The position numbers were made by a program, and so were the translations under genes. This document shows, in pieces, positions 44,201 to 57,700 of a stretch of DNA of 64,000 bases. The notes under the pieces are model-generated. The model worked only from the letters and a program-made list of their open reading frames with translations, was not told where the DNA came from and searched no databases. The DNA is taken from NCBI GenBank assembly GCA_001692895.1, contig KV748214.1:961155-1025154 (forward strand), in the 5' to 3' direction. Numbering within the stretch: position 1 is the first letter of the stretch; each line of letters begins with the position of its first letter. Source of the DNA: Cenococcum geophilum 1.58. Lineage: Eukaryota > Ascomycota > Dothideomycetes > Gloniales > Gloniaceae.

Positions 44201-46135
44201 CTATCTACCACTTAGTTATCTTCTAAAGTTACTAAACTACTGTTTATAGATCCTATACCTTATTCTAAACCTTAAACAACAGTAGGCTTATTATTAAGGG
44301 GTAAGAGATATTTTAGCCGTAAAAAGCGGTTTACGGTAAAGAAGAAAGATATGCTAAATTAAGATCTACGATGATGAGCCTTTGCAGTTTAAATTAATGA
44401 CGGTGATATTATTAATCTAGATATAACACTATTGGCTTATGCTTTCTATACTACTGCTATAAAGACGTACGGATATTAAGATAACTTTCCACCACTACTA
44501 GGGTTATGGAAAGAGATGCTTAATTATAAGTACGCTATAGAGTTTAAAGTAGCTGCTTATACTAAGATAAAGGCCTTAACTGGAAAGTAAACCTGGGACG
44601 AGGTATAACTAATTAAAAAGGTCTATTAACTTCCTACTATATAGGTCTTTACGTATAAGGAAGATTTAAATGGCTTTATTATAAGATTTAAGGCTTATTT
44701 AGTTATCTATAGAGACCTTTAGGCAGTCTTATAAGAGGAGGTCAAAGCTATAACAGTAGCCTATTAAACCTTCCATCTACTTTACGCTCTTATTGCTGGC
44801 TTTAACCTAGATGTTATATAGATTAACGCCTTTATTAATGCCTTAGTTAATAATAAGGTCTACCTTATTCCCCCTAAGGGTATAGACCTACCGCCTAGAT
44901 TCTCTCTCCGTCTAAAAAAGGCAATATATAGACTATGGAAATCTCTAAAATTGTGGTTTTTAGAAATGTCTGCTGCTCTGTAAAGTATAGGTTTAAAAGC
45001 TATATTAGATAAGCTGTGTCTCTATATATACCCCACTAAACCTATTTTTATATTCTTTTATGTCGATAATATCCTAATTATAAAACACCTAAGCTGTTAA
45101 TAGTAGATAGAGGATATCCTAAAGTAGCTATAAGATTGATTTAAGATCCGCCAAATACCTTAGTTTACGTTATTCCTAAATACTTATATTATGCGAGATT
45201 AATAAAAGGGAAAGCTCTAGCTCTATTTAGATTAATATTTTAAGAAGCTAGTCTTAATATACTATTTAGAATATCTAAAGTTATTAGCTACACTACTATT
45301 GGGCTAGGAATTAACGCCGTATAAGGGAGAAGCTACGCCGAATTAGACAAAAGGATATTAACGTTATATAGGTTCTATAATATATTTAGCATCTACTATA
45401 TAACTAGACGTTGCTTTCTTAGTTAGTAGGCTGGCTAAGTTCTTATAAAATCTGTCACCAGCTTATTTTGTAGAGATTAATAGATTACTTACTTATCTTT
45501 ATAATACCAGATACCTCGCTCTTAAGTTCTTTACTATTACGCTATATAAGATAAACTAGGTTCTAAAAGCTGCTTCTAATACTAGCTTTGCTAATAATAT
45601 TTTAATATATTAGAGCTTACAGGGCTTCTTAATAAGCTTATTTAATAGGCCTATAGTATAATAGGTAACTAAATAAAAGGTAGTTATTAAGTTTACTATA
45701 GAGGCAGAACTCCTAGCTCTCTTATACGTTAGTAGGGAGGTTAAGTATATAGTTTAGATCTTTAAAGCTATTAGATTCAATCCCAAACAGGACGTTATTA
45801 TTAATTATAATAATTAGTAGTTAGTACGGATCGTGACAAAAGAAACCCCTACGGTATCTATAAAACTCTAATATATAGATATCTATTAATTCTAGCTTTG
45901 CTAAGAAGTCTAAAACAGAAGCTTTATTATATAATGGGTACTAATAAGTAAAATAGCTGCAAATAAACTAACTAAAGCTCTATCAAAGTAAAATTATTAA
46001 AAATTCGTTAATGTGGTAGGGGCTCCGCGATATTAGATATCTGGTTAATTAACGCTCGGCAAAGCTTACCACTAGCACGTCTCTCCTAACTGCCTAATCC
46101 GGTAATCTAGCTCTAACGTACTACGCTAGATCTGA
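41290..46135 (+). pseudogene. Copia-B gag-pol with RIP stops
   Basis: Read through TAA/TAG stops, this gives a full Copia polyprotein. The gag includes ASFVKIWDYVDLDKTEDKIK (about 41,390) and an Ala-rich linker. The integrase has RTAVIKVKLPVDLWPE and INQKTLFKMLY. The RT has INAFINALVNNKVYL, FFYVDNILIIKHL at about 45,055 (keeping YVD) and LGQELTPYKGE. The RNase H region has TIEAELLALLYVSREVK. The many Tyr, Ile and Asn residues reflect G-to-A and C-to-T changes. No intact frame of useful length remains. Confidence 0.8.
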
Positions 46136-46142
46136 GGGGGTG

Positions 46143-46367
46143 TGTTAGCTATGGAGGTAGCCCTACTACAGAGGTGCGACGGGTGCTGTTCGACGTTAGT
46201 TTTTAATATATATTATCACTCTCTAGGGACCCCTGTAGGGGGTCAATTCTCTTATATATATTAGGGCTCTTAAAGCCACCTTGAATAGAACAGATCACTT
46301 ATTCAATTCTGTGTCTCTACCTATCAGCTGGCCTATGTCATCTATTGTGATACCTGCCTGGCTGAAA
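46143..46367 (+). repeat. Copia-B 3' LTR
   Basis: It begins TGTTAGCTATGGAGGTAGCC and ends GCTGAAA before the TAACA target copy. It is clearly less RIP-mutated than the 41061-41147 part of the 5' LTR. Confidence 0.75.
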
Positions 46368-46924
46368 TAACACAGCTCTCACCCAAAAATTACGAAAGGT
46401 TCGTCGCCTCATCGCTTGATTTGCACTTAACGTGCGTTGATGCTGCGACAATACTTCTGATATAGTGATGGCAATAACTATATAACTATAATCAGCCTTG
46501 TCTCGTTCCCAGACCTTCTTGCCAAGGCTTACCTTGCCAAGCCGCTAGCCGCTTTTGGCAAGACCTTCGTTAGAAGGTCTGGTACACGGTTCGGATTTTT
46601 GTTAGTCCCGCGCGGGGTATTTAGGCCTATATACACCTACTTTGAGCCAAATTATCTCAACTCTTATAGCTCCATAAGCTATTCCTAATGGCTAGAAATT
46701 ACCAAAGCAAACCTGGCGAAGAAGACTACGTTGCCCCGATTTGCCCGATTCTAATTCGTTATCTCGTCGTCGCGCCCGACGCCCCCGAGTCGTAGCAGCC
46801 CACGACCACCGCCGCCCTCTTCCTACTGTAGCCAGAGTACCCAAACCGACGAGCCAGCTTTTAAATAATAACTAAGGACTACTAGTAGGTATAGATTTGC
46901 TTTATAGAAGGGGGTAAGCTTTAG
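46368..46924. other. Less mutated island with a hairpin
   Basis: This half-kilobase keeps normal CA/TG content between RIP-damaged elements. A short frame from the ATG at 46690 is open for only about 35 codons. A hairpin pairs CCAGACCTTCT (46509-46519) with AGAAGGTCTGG (46572-46582), and the loop contains TTGCCAA/TTGGCA matches. No gene or known element was recognised. Confidence 0.45.
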
Positions 46925-47420
46925 GTAGAGCCTCGCGCAGAGCTTTAGTAGAGGCTTACGCAGAGCCCTACGCAGAGCTCCGCGGTAGAGCTTCGTGCAG
47001 AGCTTCGTGCAGAGCCTCCGTACGCAGAGCTTCGTGCAGAGCCTCCGTACGCAGAGCTTCGTGCAGAGCCTCCGTACGCAGAGCTTCGTGCAGAGCTTCG
47101 TGCAGAGCTTCGTGCAGAGCTTCGTGCAGAGCTTCGTGCAGAGCCTCGTGCAGAGCCTCGTGCAGAGCCTCGTGCAGAGCCTCTGCAGAGCTTCCTGCAG
47201 AGCTTCGAGCAGAACTTCGAGCAGAGCTTCGTGCAGAGTCCCGTGCAGAGCTTTGTGCAGAGCCTCGTGCAGAGCTTCGAGCAGAGCCTTGTGTAGAGCT
47301 TTGAGGAGCTTTAAGCAGAGCTTCGAGTAGAGCTTTAAGTAGAGCCTTGTATAGAGCTTTATATAGAGCCTTATATAGAGCCTTATATAGAGCTTTATAT
47401 AGAGCTTTATATAAATATAT
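46925..47420 (+). repeat. 12-bp minisatellite CAGAGCTTCGTG (array 2)
   Basis: It has the same unit and the same 15-bp variant (CAGAGCCTCCGTACG) as array 1, 10 kb to the left. The right end decays into TAGAGCTTTATA-like units and then plain AT-rich sequence. Open frames here are artefacts of the 12-bp period. Confidence 0.9.
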
Positions 47421-47561
47421 AGGCGTATAGATATATATTTTTATACTAGTAATTAATTAAAGAATTTATAGAAATAATTATATAGGAAATTATATAGATA
47501 TTTATTTATTTATTTATAGTAAGGCTAATAATACTATACGGCTTTTAGATCTAGGGCCTAG

Positions 47562-47982
47562 TGTAACAAAGCCTTATAGCAGGAACTACGGTGGACTTAT
47601 TAATAGGCTGGGTATATAGGTAAATAAGAAATCAATAACGTAATAATAACTAGTAAAGTAGTTGCCTAATAGATTAACTCTAATTATATTCTAAGATTTA
47701 CTATAAAGGAGAGAATTATCTAGGTAGGGATTGTGGTCCTTTAAATACACAACCATACTCCTAAGAAATCCCCTTTATACGTAAGGTACGTGTACTTTAT
47801 TTACTTTATTATAGATCTTATAGATCTTATAGATTATATAGATTATATTATATAACCTTAGTTACTATTCCTTATTATATAGTTCTATCGGCTCTATCCT
47901 AGACTATATCTATATTAACCAACTAGCTTCTTCTAACTCCTCTCTTAGTAGTTATAATATTGTACTTAAAGCGTCCGTAATA
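47562..47982 (-). repeat. Gypsy 3' LTR
   Basis: It is 421 bp and pairs with 58158-58578. It is more AT-mutated than the other copy. Confidence 0.85.
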
Positions 47983-48099
47983 CTATCTCCCTCCTTTTTA
48001 TCTTTATCCTTAAAGATTTTAAATATCTCTAAGTCATTTACTAGAGGTATAATATCCATCTAATTAATTTAGTTAATATTATTACTTATTATACCTAAA

Positions 48100-51000
48100 G
48101 CTCTTTCTTCCCTTTCTTTAACCGTTCATTATGCTCGCACCATTACTGCAATATTATCTCTTAGTGAGATTATACCGTCTCCGTATTCTCATTATTCAAA
48201 AAAGGGGTTAGTCTATATTACGTTAGCGAACCTATTTTTATAATAACCGTCCTCTTATTTAGAGTGTACTAAAGCGAATGTTTATTTATCCTATAACGTT
48301 TACTCCGTCTCTAATACTAAATATACGCGACTTATTAATAATAATTCATTGCTTAACGTCCGATTCGGATCCCTATTAGGCCCACGCGGACTACTCCTTA
48401 TTTACATATGGGGAGAAAACTCTATTTAAGAAAAATAAGAAAACCCCGTAATCCATCTCCCTGCCTTTTAGGACTCGCCTACTTAGCGCCTGCGAGTCGC
48501 CTATGGTGCTCTACTACCTTACTGTTTGNCCTCCTTAGGAACCACTGCTGCCGTAATAAGCCTACGGACGCGCTAGTATCACAAACTATTACTCTACTAC
48601 TGTAGAGTTACTAGGGGGCACCTACTGCTCGCCCCCTTGCCTTTTATTACTATTTCCCTTATAACCTGGAACTAATTTAGCATATTTTAACTAATAAGCC
48701 ACTAGGTGACCGCCTTGAGGCCTTTTTGTGTTAAGAGCAGTATATTATAGTTCTCTATGCCAGCTACTAAGAGCATTATTTCTTAATTGGTGCGTAGGGG
48801 GCATAGCAGTATTACGTGTTTTGGTGTCTATCTTAACTAGCTATATTTGCATCTCGGGCTATCTACTGGGACACCCACCCAGTAAAGCCAATCTTTTAGT
48901 CCTATTATTCCTGTTTTTAAGAGTATTGCTATTATATTTTCTGCCTTTATTAGGCCTTCTTAGAGCCCTTAGGTATTTACCCCCTATAGCGTTAACCATA
49001 CTATAGCTTAGGTTTATCTTGCCTAAGTCAGCCTCTATACCTTTAACTCCTATTTACCTCTCTAGCGTTGGTCTAACTAGTATTGCATTACGGTAGATGG
49101 TTTCCCGGCATTCTTACGTGTTCTACTTTAGCTCCTTTCTCTATCTTGCTATTGTCTTTACTAACCTCTTATACGTCTCCCTTCCTCCTCTATATAGGCC
49201 TGGGCCCTAAAGCGGCACTATTCTTCTTCTGCTTTCTTTACCTGTTTCTCTAATATCTCTTCCCTACTTTGGGGTTGTTGGTTTATTCTCCTATAGGGCA
49301 CCCTAGGGTCCCTCTATAGTTTACTTAGGCATATTTTAATATACTTTATAACATTAGAGTTGCGTTTATTTTGCGTTCTTTATATTGCAGCGGCTTTAAT
49401 ATATAACTATAGGGGGGGAATATTGGATTCCTTCTTAAGCAGTGCTGTAGCCGTTCGCTTGTACCCGCCTATAATACTCTAGAGGTAGGCTGTTTGGACC
49501 TTTTAAAGTAGTTAAGAAGTAATTTAGGGGGGCCCTTCTTAGTTTCTCTAATGGCCTAAATACTGGATCTATATATTATAGTTGGCCGGACGACTGCTAT
49601 ATATAGTAGGCGTGACCTCTAGAAGCATGGACCCTATATAGAATTAACAATCCTAAATAAAGTAATAAACTATGCTTAGCCTTTACGGGCCGCTTACGCC
49701 GTATATGCGCTCCACTGGAGCTTACTATCTACCCATACTCCTAATACCCTTAGGCCCTAAACTAGTTAACCCCTAAAGCCTTAGATGCGAATTATATGCT
49801 AAAGATCTGCAAATTAGTTACGTTTTCTTATAAAATAGATTAGCTGGTATTTCTCTAGTAAGAATTNNACTCTATAACGTTTTGCCTATTCTATATAAGT
49901 ATTATAGGCTTTCTCTAGTGTTCTACAATTCTTTGCGGCTGTTAGCCCGTATATAATTAGGTTTGTGTTGTTAACGAAGCCTATCCCCTAGGTCGCCCCT
50001 TCCTTAAAGGAGTTAAGTAGGTTACTTATAAAGAAAAGGAAGAGTATAGGCAAGAGGGGTAATCCTTATAGTATTCCTGTTGCAACTATAATAGGGGGGC
50101 TTTAGTATCCGCTGAAGACTAGTAATGTTTCTTTCTAGCCTATAAACCCTTAGACAAATTATATAATCCATTCTGGAAAGCCCTTTGCCCTAAGGATATG
50201 CAGAAGACGCTTGTGGGGTATATTGTCGTAGGCACCACTAATATTTAGGCTAAGTATTAATACTATAAAGTCCTTTCGCATCGCCCATGCAGATTTAATA
50301 GTGGTAGCGAGTAGCGTAAGTGCTAATAGTGTTAAGCGGTTCTTTCTTNCCNCTATTTAGCTTTNTNGTANTAGGGCNTNTTCCTCTNCNNTNTCTNCTA
50401 TNNGTTNCGCTATTACCCTTTCTAAGATCTTGCTAAGGGTGTTTTCTAAGGCAATAGGGCGGTAGCTTCCTGGGATTAAGTAATCTGCTTTGCCTTTTTT
50501 TCGTAAGATAACCGTCGTTATAGATCTTCTGAGTCGCGGGTAGTAGCCTATAGCAAAGTATACTTTGGCTATATCTGCAAGCTAAGGTGCTATAAGTGGC
50601 CTATAGGTTTTTAGGGCCTTATTTAGAATCCCATCTAGTTCTAGTACTATATTATTTAAAAGGCGGCTAATAGTTCTAGCCATTTCCTCTATTGTTATGT
50701 CGCTGTCAACCTATAGGTAAGTCACCGGTATTTCGCCTGTGATATTATTAAGGTCTGCTAGAGCTGGTTAGGGGAAGAACCTTTCTATAAGGATCTTTAC
50801 CTTCTTATTGTTATTATTTATGGCCTATGATTCTCCTACTCTTTATAGGGGTGGTAGGTATGGGTCTTCTACTAGGCGCCCTGCCTTTTTCTTTACCTAT
50901 TTTGCTATAGCCCAAAGGCCCTTATTATAGGGGAGGCTTGGGTTAGAAGTATGCTTATTTATAAACCGTCTCCAGTTATTCCTTACTTCTTTTTTTAGGG

Positions 51001-51600
51001 TATTCTTTAGCTAGTTTCTTGTGTCTTTGTATTGTCTCTCGTCTTTAGGGTCGTGGCTACTTATGTATTTCCTTCTTACTTATCGTTAGCTGGCAACTAG
51101 AACTGCGCATTATATGGACCATACATGTCGCGTATAGGGGCCCGGTTTTAAGATCGGGCAGTGCTCTTCCAGCCTATTTTTAATTGCTGCCTAGATCCTT
51201 TCTAGTCTTCGGTCGATTTCCTCGGGGGTGGCCAATAAGCCTCGCTCGTTTGGTATTAGGTGGATTTCTTCTAGGTCTTAAAGTTATTGTTTAACTGCAT
51301 TAAGGAAACTGTCTGTCTTAAGCTTCCTTATTGCGTATCTTTTTCTATTTAGTTGCGCTTTAGTATCTAGGTCTAGCTGTATCTGGATAGGGATATAGTC
51401 TAGGGTAAGTGCCCATTCTTCTTCGGGGTTGCACCTTTCGAGTCTCTGGTATAGGCCTTCGTCTATAATATACGCGACTTATTACTCTTAATAGTTATCT
51501 AGTTCCCTAATTAATTTATTTTAGGGTCTTATATTTAATCTACTACTACATAGCTAGATAATAAACTGTCTATTACTCTAGCGGAACTTTATTATTCTTA
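48100..51600 (-). pseudogene. Tad/I-type LINE relic inside the Gypsy element
   Basis: On the minus strand from about 51,600 a non-LTR retrotransposon can be read through stops. It begins with the downstream end of an endonuclease region and a linker (EEIDRRLERIQAAIKNRLEE, then PYNKGLWAIAK). The RT domain follows with ITIEEMARTISRLLNN, GYYPRLRRSITTVILRKKGK, ADYLIPGSYRPIALENTLSK and a later GIGFVNNTNLIIYG (the FADD-type box, Asp changed to Asn). Runs of N at 50349-50407 fall inside RT. The segment nearer 48,400-49,000 gives only weak Gln/Arg-rich frames. The 5' end appears truncated and no clear poly-A end was located, so both limits are approximate. Confidence 0.65.
50349..50407. other. Cluster of ambiguous bases (N)
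   Basis: About sixteen scattered N bases fall within 60 bp in the LINE reverse transcriptase. A similar cluster lies at 56868-56942 in the Gypsy relic and another at 58667-58690. They suggest a consensus built from several diverged copies rather than gaps. Confidence 0.8.
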
Positions 51601-51779
51601 TAACGCTAAATAAGAGGCTGCCGATACTCAGCAACGGGCCCTTAAGTTTCGTCTTACAGCGTCCGCTTAACTAATCTATCTTAAAAAGGTCCGTTTTAAA
51701 GAGTGGAAACTTATAGAATAAGGTTTACAGGAACTTGGCGATAAAAGAACGGATTCTTTTTTAATAAAGAAGGAAACAG

Positions 51780-54700
51780 ATCTAAGTAGTTCAGCAACTA
51801 CTTTTCTTAGGTCCCCCTTAGGTAACTTATTCTTTAGCGATCCTTTTTTATTAATACTGCCTAACCTAATCTCTTCTAATACTCCTGTACCTTTCTTATA
51901 GCATTCTTTAAATTTTTTAATAGCTCTTAGGTAATCTCATTATAGCTTATCTACTTAACTTTATACTATATTTTATTATTAATGTCCTTATAACTAACAA
52001 TTCTCAAAACTTACTATTTATCTTCTTCTTATCCTCTATATATATCTGCCTTATAAACCGGTAGCTTAATATTCCTATATACTAGCTTTAGCATTGCGAT
52101 ATGCTATATAGGGTAGATCTTTATCTTAGCTAGTAGGTTTAACTTAAACGTAACCGGTAAAATCCTTTATATAATTTTAAAAGGTCCTAGTCTAACGTAG
52201 TCTAACTTCTTACTTAGTCGTTAACTCTTAAAATTTTTATATAGTAGCCATACTTTATCTCCCTCCTTAAGATCTGGTCCCTTAGATCTCTTAGCATTAT
52301 AGTACTTTTTTATTCTCTCTTATACTTTCTTTACTAATTCTATAAGGTCTATATAAAGATTTATTAACGTCTTTATTCTTTCTTTAGCTATGCTACTTGT
52401 TTTCTTTACTTATTATAGTAATAACAATATTCTTAGCTTATATTTATAATTTGCCTTAAATAGTAATATACCTATTCCTTCCTATGGTGTTATATTATAT
52501 ATAAACTATATAATTAGTAATAGCAATACCTAATTATTCTGTATATAATTAACATAATGTCTTAGATACTATTCTAGCGTCTAATTTAACCTTTCCGTTT
52601 AACTGTCTGTCTGCGGATAATATATAGTAAAAGTTACTACTTAAACTTCTTATTCTGCTAAGAATACCTCCTAAAATACTGCTATAAATCTTAGATCTCT
52701 ATCTAATATAATCTTACTTAGTACTCTATATTTTGAGAATACTTCTTTAATATAGATTCTAGCGACATCCTCCACTAAGATTTCTTCTATACATACTACA
52801 AAGTAGCCCTATTTAGTTAACTTATCCACTATTACTAAGATCGTATTATAATCTTATCCAGTAATAGAATCTCTTAACTTTGGTAACTTAATAATAAAGT
52901 CCTATAATATAACCTCCTATAGTCTCTCTAGTATTTTAATAGGTTATAGCCCTTTATATAGCTTATACCTTATTAGTTTATTCCTTTAGCAATTTAGACA
53001 TTCTTTTATTACTTTTCTTGCGATATTCTAGACTCTATTAATAATATATTCTTCTTAAAGTCTTAATACTAAGCCTATAGCTCTATTATATCCTTAAGTT
53101 ATTCCCTTATAGAAATCTTCTATAAAATGCTCTGCTATGCTTCTTAGAATATACTTTACTTCTCTATACTTATACAGTATTTCTTCCTTTAGATATTTTA
53201 ACTATTCCTCTAGTTATACCTTAAAAATTCTTTATGCTTAAAAGCTTTCCGGTATCTTATAGACTCTTTCTAGTTTATTATTCTCTTAAGTTGCTGCTAG
53301 TTTAGGGTAATTATATCTAATTAACCTATCCTTATCTCTATATAGCATTGCTCTTAATAGCTTCTTATTATTTTGTAGTTTAGCCTTTCTACTAAGTATA
53401 TCTACTCTTATATTTTTAGTTCCTTTAGTATACTAAATCTCGAAATGGTATTCTATAAGCATCTCTGCCTATCTAACCTGTCTTTAATTAAGTTCTTTTG
53501 TTATTAGGAACCCCGTTAGGTTCTTATAATCTATTTTAACTATAAATAGTTTCTCTACGCCTTATAAGAATACTCTCTATTCCTTAAGTGCTGTAACTAT
53601 ACCTAATAACTCCTTATTATAGACGTCATAGTTTAACTCTAGTGGTGTTATCTTTCTACTATAATATACTACTAAATACTATACGTCCTTATACTTCTAT
53701 AGCAAATATACTCCTAGTGTATAGTCTAATATATCCGTTTTTACAACCGTGTCTAGTCCTAGTTAGTAAATCTTAAGGATCGGCTCCTAGGTAAACAACT
53801 CCTTAAGTTCTTTAAACAACTTCTTTTATTTATCTCCCTATACCTATAGTTCCTCTTTCTTTATAAGCCTAGTAAATGGTTTAATATTCTTTAACCATTA
53901 TACTATAAACCTTCTATAGTAGTTGCAAAACCCTAAAAATAACCTTAACTATATTATATTCTCTAGTTCTTGCCAACTTACTATAGCTTTAATCTTCTTT
54001 AGGTCTATACTAATATAACCTAGTTTAATAATAAATCTAACAAAATTAGTCTTCCTTATAAAGAACTCGCATTTCTTAATTGCTACTAGCATCTATTCTT
54101 CTTATAGTCTCTTTAAAACCCATTTAATATAATCCCCATACTCTTTCTTAATTATTAAGTAGATAATAATATTGTTAAGGTATGCTATAATAAACTTATC
54201 AAGGTGTTCTCCTAATACATTATTAATTCATTTCTAAAATATTGCTAGTATATTTATTAATCCGAATTATATAACTAATGGTTTATATAGTCCTTCTCTT
54301 AACCTAAAAGCTGCCTTTTATTTATCTCCTTCCTTAATTCTAATTTAATGGTACGCCCATCTTAGATCTATCTTTATAAAGATTTACGCATTACCTATCT
54401 AATCTTAGATTTCGCTAATTAAGGGTAAAGGATACTTATCCTTCCAAGTAATGCTATTTAACTATTTATAGTTAATATATAGCCTAAGTTTTCTATTCTT
54501 TTTTAGTACGAATAGTACTAGATAACCTACTAATAACTATAATAGTCTAATATATCCCTTTTATAAGTTTTCTTGGATAAACTCCTTAAGTGCTCTAGAC
54601 TCTTCTTCTATAAGCTTATAGGTTAGAAAAAACCTTAAACTTATTCCTAGTTCTAACTCTATCTTATAGTCCTATGCTATATAGTCTACCAGCTTTTTAC

Positions 54701-57700
54701 TTTCTAGGCTCTATAGTTTCTTACTATACTTATAGTATCTCTTTAGTACGTAACTTAAGCCTTACTTAGTCTCTTTGTATATTACTCTAACTTAGTACTA
54801 TACTAGCTTAGTTTACTATTATATCTTATAGCATTAAGTATTTCTAATATTGACCTAACCTGTAATCTAATCGATCTTTAGATTATATTTCTATAACTAA
54901 GGTATACCTAATACTGCCTTATCCCGTCCTAATAGTAGGATATTAAAAGACATCTTAATTTATCTTCCTTTAATAGTTATCTAAATAGGTCCTATTTTAA
55001 GATTAATAATCCCTCCTCTATAGGCTATTGGATCTCCTAAAATTGTAACTAATAGGTAAGGTTACTCCTTCTATCTATAAGGTAATCCTATTCTCTTAAC
55101 TGCTACTAATAAGATATAGTTCCGTATTACTTCACTATCTATTAGCGCTTTAAACTACTAATCTTACTATTTAACTCGTAAATTTAGGTGTTATCCTTAA
55201 ATTCCTTTAAGGGTTTAAGGCTCTACTACTAGCTCCCTTTAGTTCTGTAGGCCTCCACTTTTTCTAACTATTAGCTATTTAATCCTATTGCACTTAGCTC
55301 GCTCCTTAGCTAATACCTAATTTGCTTTTTATCTTTAATATACTATAAATACGTGTTCTCTAAACATTCCCACTACTATTATTTATCTAATCATTTTTCT
55401 ATAAGGAATCTTTCTAGTTAAAGTGTTAAGTCTTTTAACTCTTAAACTTCTGCTAGGTGCTAGCTGTATATATACTTAGCACTCCTATACTATTGCTTAT
55501 TTAATACCTAATATATTCTTATAGGGTACTTCTAATTCTTTTCTTTTAGATTCTTATGCATTTTATATATATCGTCTACGCATATAATCCATAATAGCGT
55601 ATAATATACTAGGTGCTTCGGGTTAACTCTTAACTTATCTTTATTTTTAAGTTTAAACCTTTATCGTGCTAATTTAAACGTTATAACTTTATTTATAGGT
55701 ACTAAGATACGCCTTTCACTTCTTTAGTCCTCTAATTATTCCTCTAGATCCTTTAACGTTATAATTAAGGCTTCTTTAATATAAGTTATAGCCTTCTCTA
55801 TAATTAGGTAGTCCTAGATAACTCTTTTATCTAACTATATATAGAAATCTTCCTACTTATTATTGTGTCGTTGCCTATACTACTTTTAGTATAGCTACTA
55901 GAGTGTGTATAGCTTATCTATAAGGAAGTATCTTCTTATTACTATATCGTAACAGCCTTTTATATATCATTCTTTAAACCTAATAGGGATCCCTAAATCC
56001 TCTTCGTTTTCTAGTTTAGTAAGCTACTTAGCTTTTAGTATACCTACCCTAGGCCTATTAGTGATTTTTTGTATAGGTACTCTGTCCCTTATATACCCTA
56101 ATATACTAGATCTCTTATCTAGTTTCTGTTCTTACTATACAATAATTCTTTATCTAAACTCTTTTATGGTTTCTTTTGGTTTGTATCTTACAGATTAATC
56201 CTTAAAGTTATCTTACTTTTTAATCTTAGTATTAACTTTTTAATCCTATTACTAAGTCTCGCTTGCAATTTCTTTAATAGTCCTTATTTATGTCTAGAAA
56301 TCTTAGTCCTATAAGATTCTTAATCTTAAGCTTACTTCTATCTTAAGCTTTACTCTAGCCTTAGTCTAACTAGGCTTTACTAGTATTCTTATCTTATTTT
56401 AAGAGTTTTAAATCTTACTCATCTCGTCTTAAGAGTCTTATGCCTTTAGGAAACTTTATCCTAAGCTTATTTATATATTACTAAACTAAGCTATTACTCT
56501 ACTCCATCGGTTATTATCTATTATAGGTCCTTAAGCTTACCTTATCTTATCTTAAGAATCTTAGTCATCTCGCATCTTATATTAAGAGTCTTAAGCTTTT
56601 AGCCTTTTGCCTTTATTAAGTGCTAAAATAGCTTACTATCCTACTTCTCTTATATCTTATAAAGCGATAGATATCGTATCTAGTAGGGTCTTAATCCCTA
56701 CTAATGTTCCCTATTCTGTAGTAGAATTATCCTCTACCTCTTATATAATATCTCTAAGGTCTACATACTCCTAGTAAGCTACCTTTATCGCCTTATTGTT
56801 ATAAAATATTTCGCCTATATTAAATTTATTGTCCTTAATATCCGATCTGCGAACTAGTTCGTTAGTTNCTCTATATNNTATAGGTNCTAGCTCNTATAGC
56901 TAATAGCTTACGCNNTACTTAGCGTCNTTATAAATTTGGNATNCGTTATTATAACAAAACGCAAAACTTTTAATTAAACATTCTTTTGTTCCTTACAGCA
57001 CATTATTATCCCTTTATACATATATATCGTCTACTAGTCTTATCCCTTTTACTATATAATAACTCTAACCACTTCTATAGTCTCTAGCGTAATAACCCTA
57101 TTTTCTACAATTTATATAAGCTCCTTCTTTAAACTATTTTTCTTACTATAGAGTCGGCCTAAATATCTTCTGCTATTAAGATCCCTAATTCGGCCTCTAC
57201 TTTTTAGACCTTTAATTACTTAATCCTTATCCTTTAGGTTTCCATAATTTCTTATTCTATTTTCTAAATTCTTTAATACTACTTAGGTTTATTAGCTCTA
57301 TACCATACTATAGTTTCTAACTTAGCTTTAGTTATTACGTGCTTTGCGCCTTATACAACTATAAAACTCTATCCTAGCCTTTCTTAGCCTACTCCCTTTA
57401 GTAGATCCAATTATTAATCTTACTTAATCTATTAGTTCCTGTAGGGTTTCCATATCTTCTATTAGAATAATTACATCCTAAACTTTAGCCTTAAGTCCTT
57501 ACTTATACTGTGCCATAAGCGCCTTATTATTCTACTTAACTTATATTACTAATATCTAGAACTGCGTTATATACTTAATTGCTAAGGTTTATTATATAAT
57601 ATCTTAGAGTTTTCTTTCTGCTATAGTTACTGCCTTTAGGTCTCCAAATATTTATATAAGTTGCTCTATAAACCCTTTCTAGCTTACGAATATAAACCAT

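Larger units (their letters stand above)
20273..46367 (+). mobile_element. Copia-B LTR retrotransposon split by nested insertions
   Basis: A 5' LTR beginning TGTTGGCCACGGAGGTAGCC at 20273 is preceded by TAACA (20268-20272). The 3' LTR (46143-46367) is followed by TAACA (46368-46372), a 5-bp target-site duplication. The 5' LTR is cut at its CCACC motif: the left part is 20273-20409 and the remainder resumes at 41061-41147, just before a GTTATAAGCC primer-binding-like site. Everything between 20410 and 41055 is later insertion. The coding interior is 41148-46142. About 5.4 kb remains when the insertions are removed, normal for Copia. The 3' LTR ends AAA rather than CA, which is unusual. Confidence 0.75.

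Noticed and set aside
46995..47330. Protein of Gln-Ser-Phe-Val repeats
   Set aside because: It is an artefact of the 12-bp repeat, which leaves a frame open.
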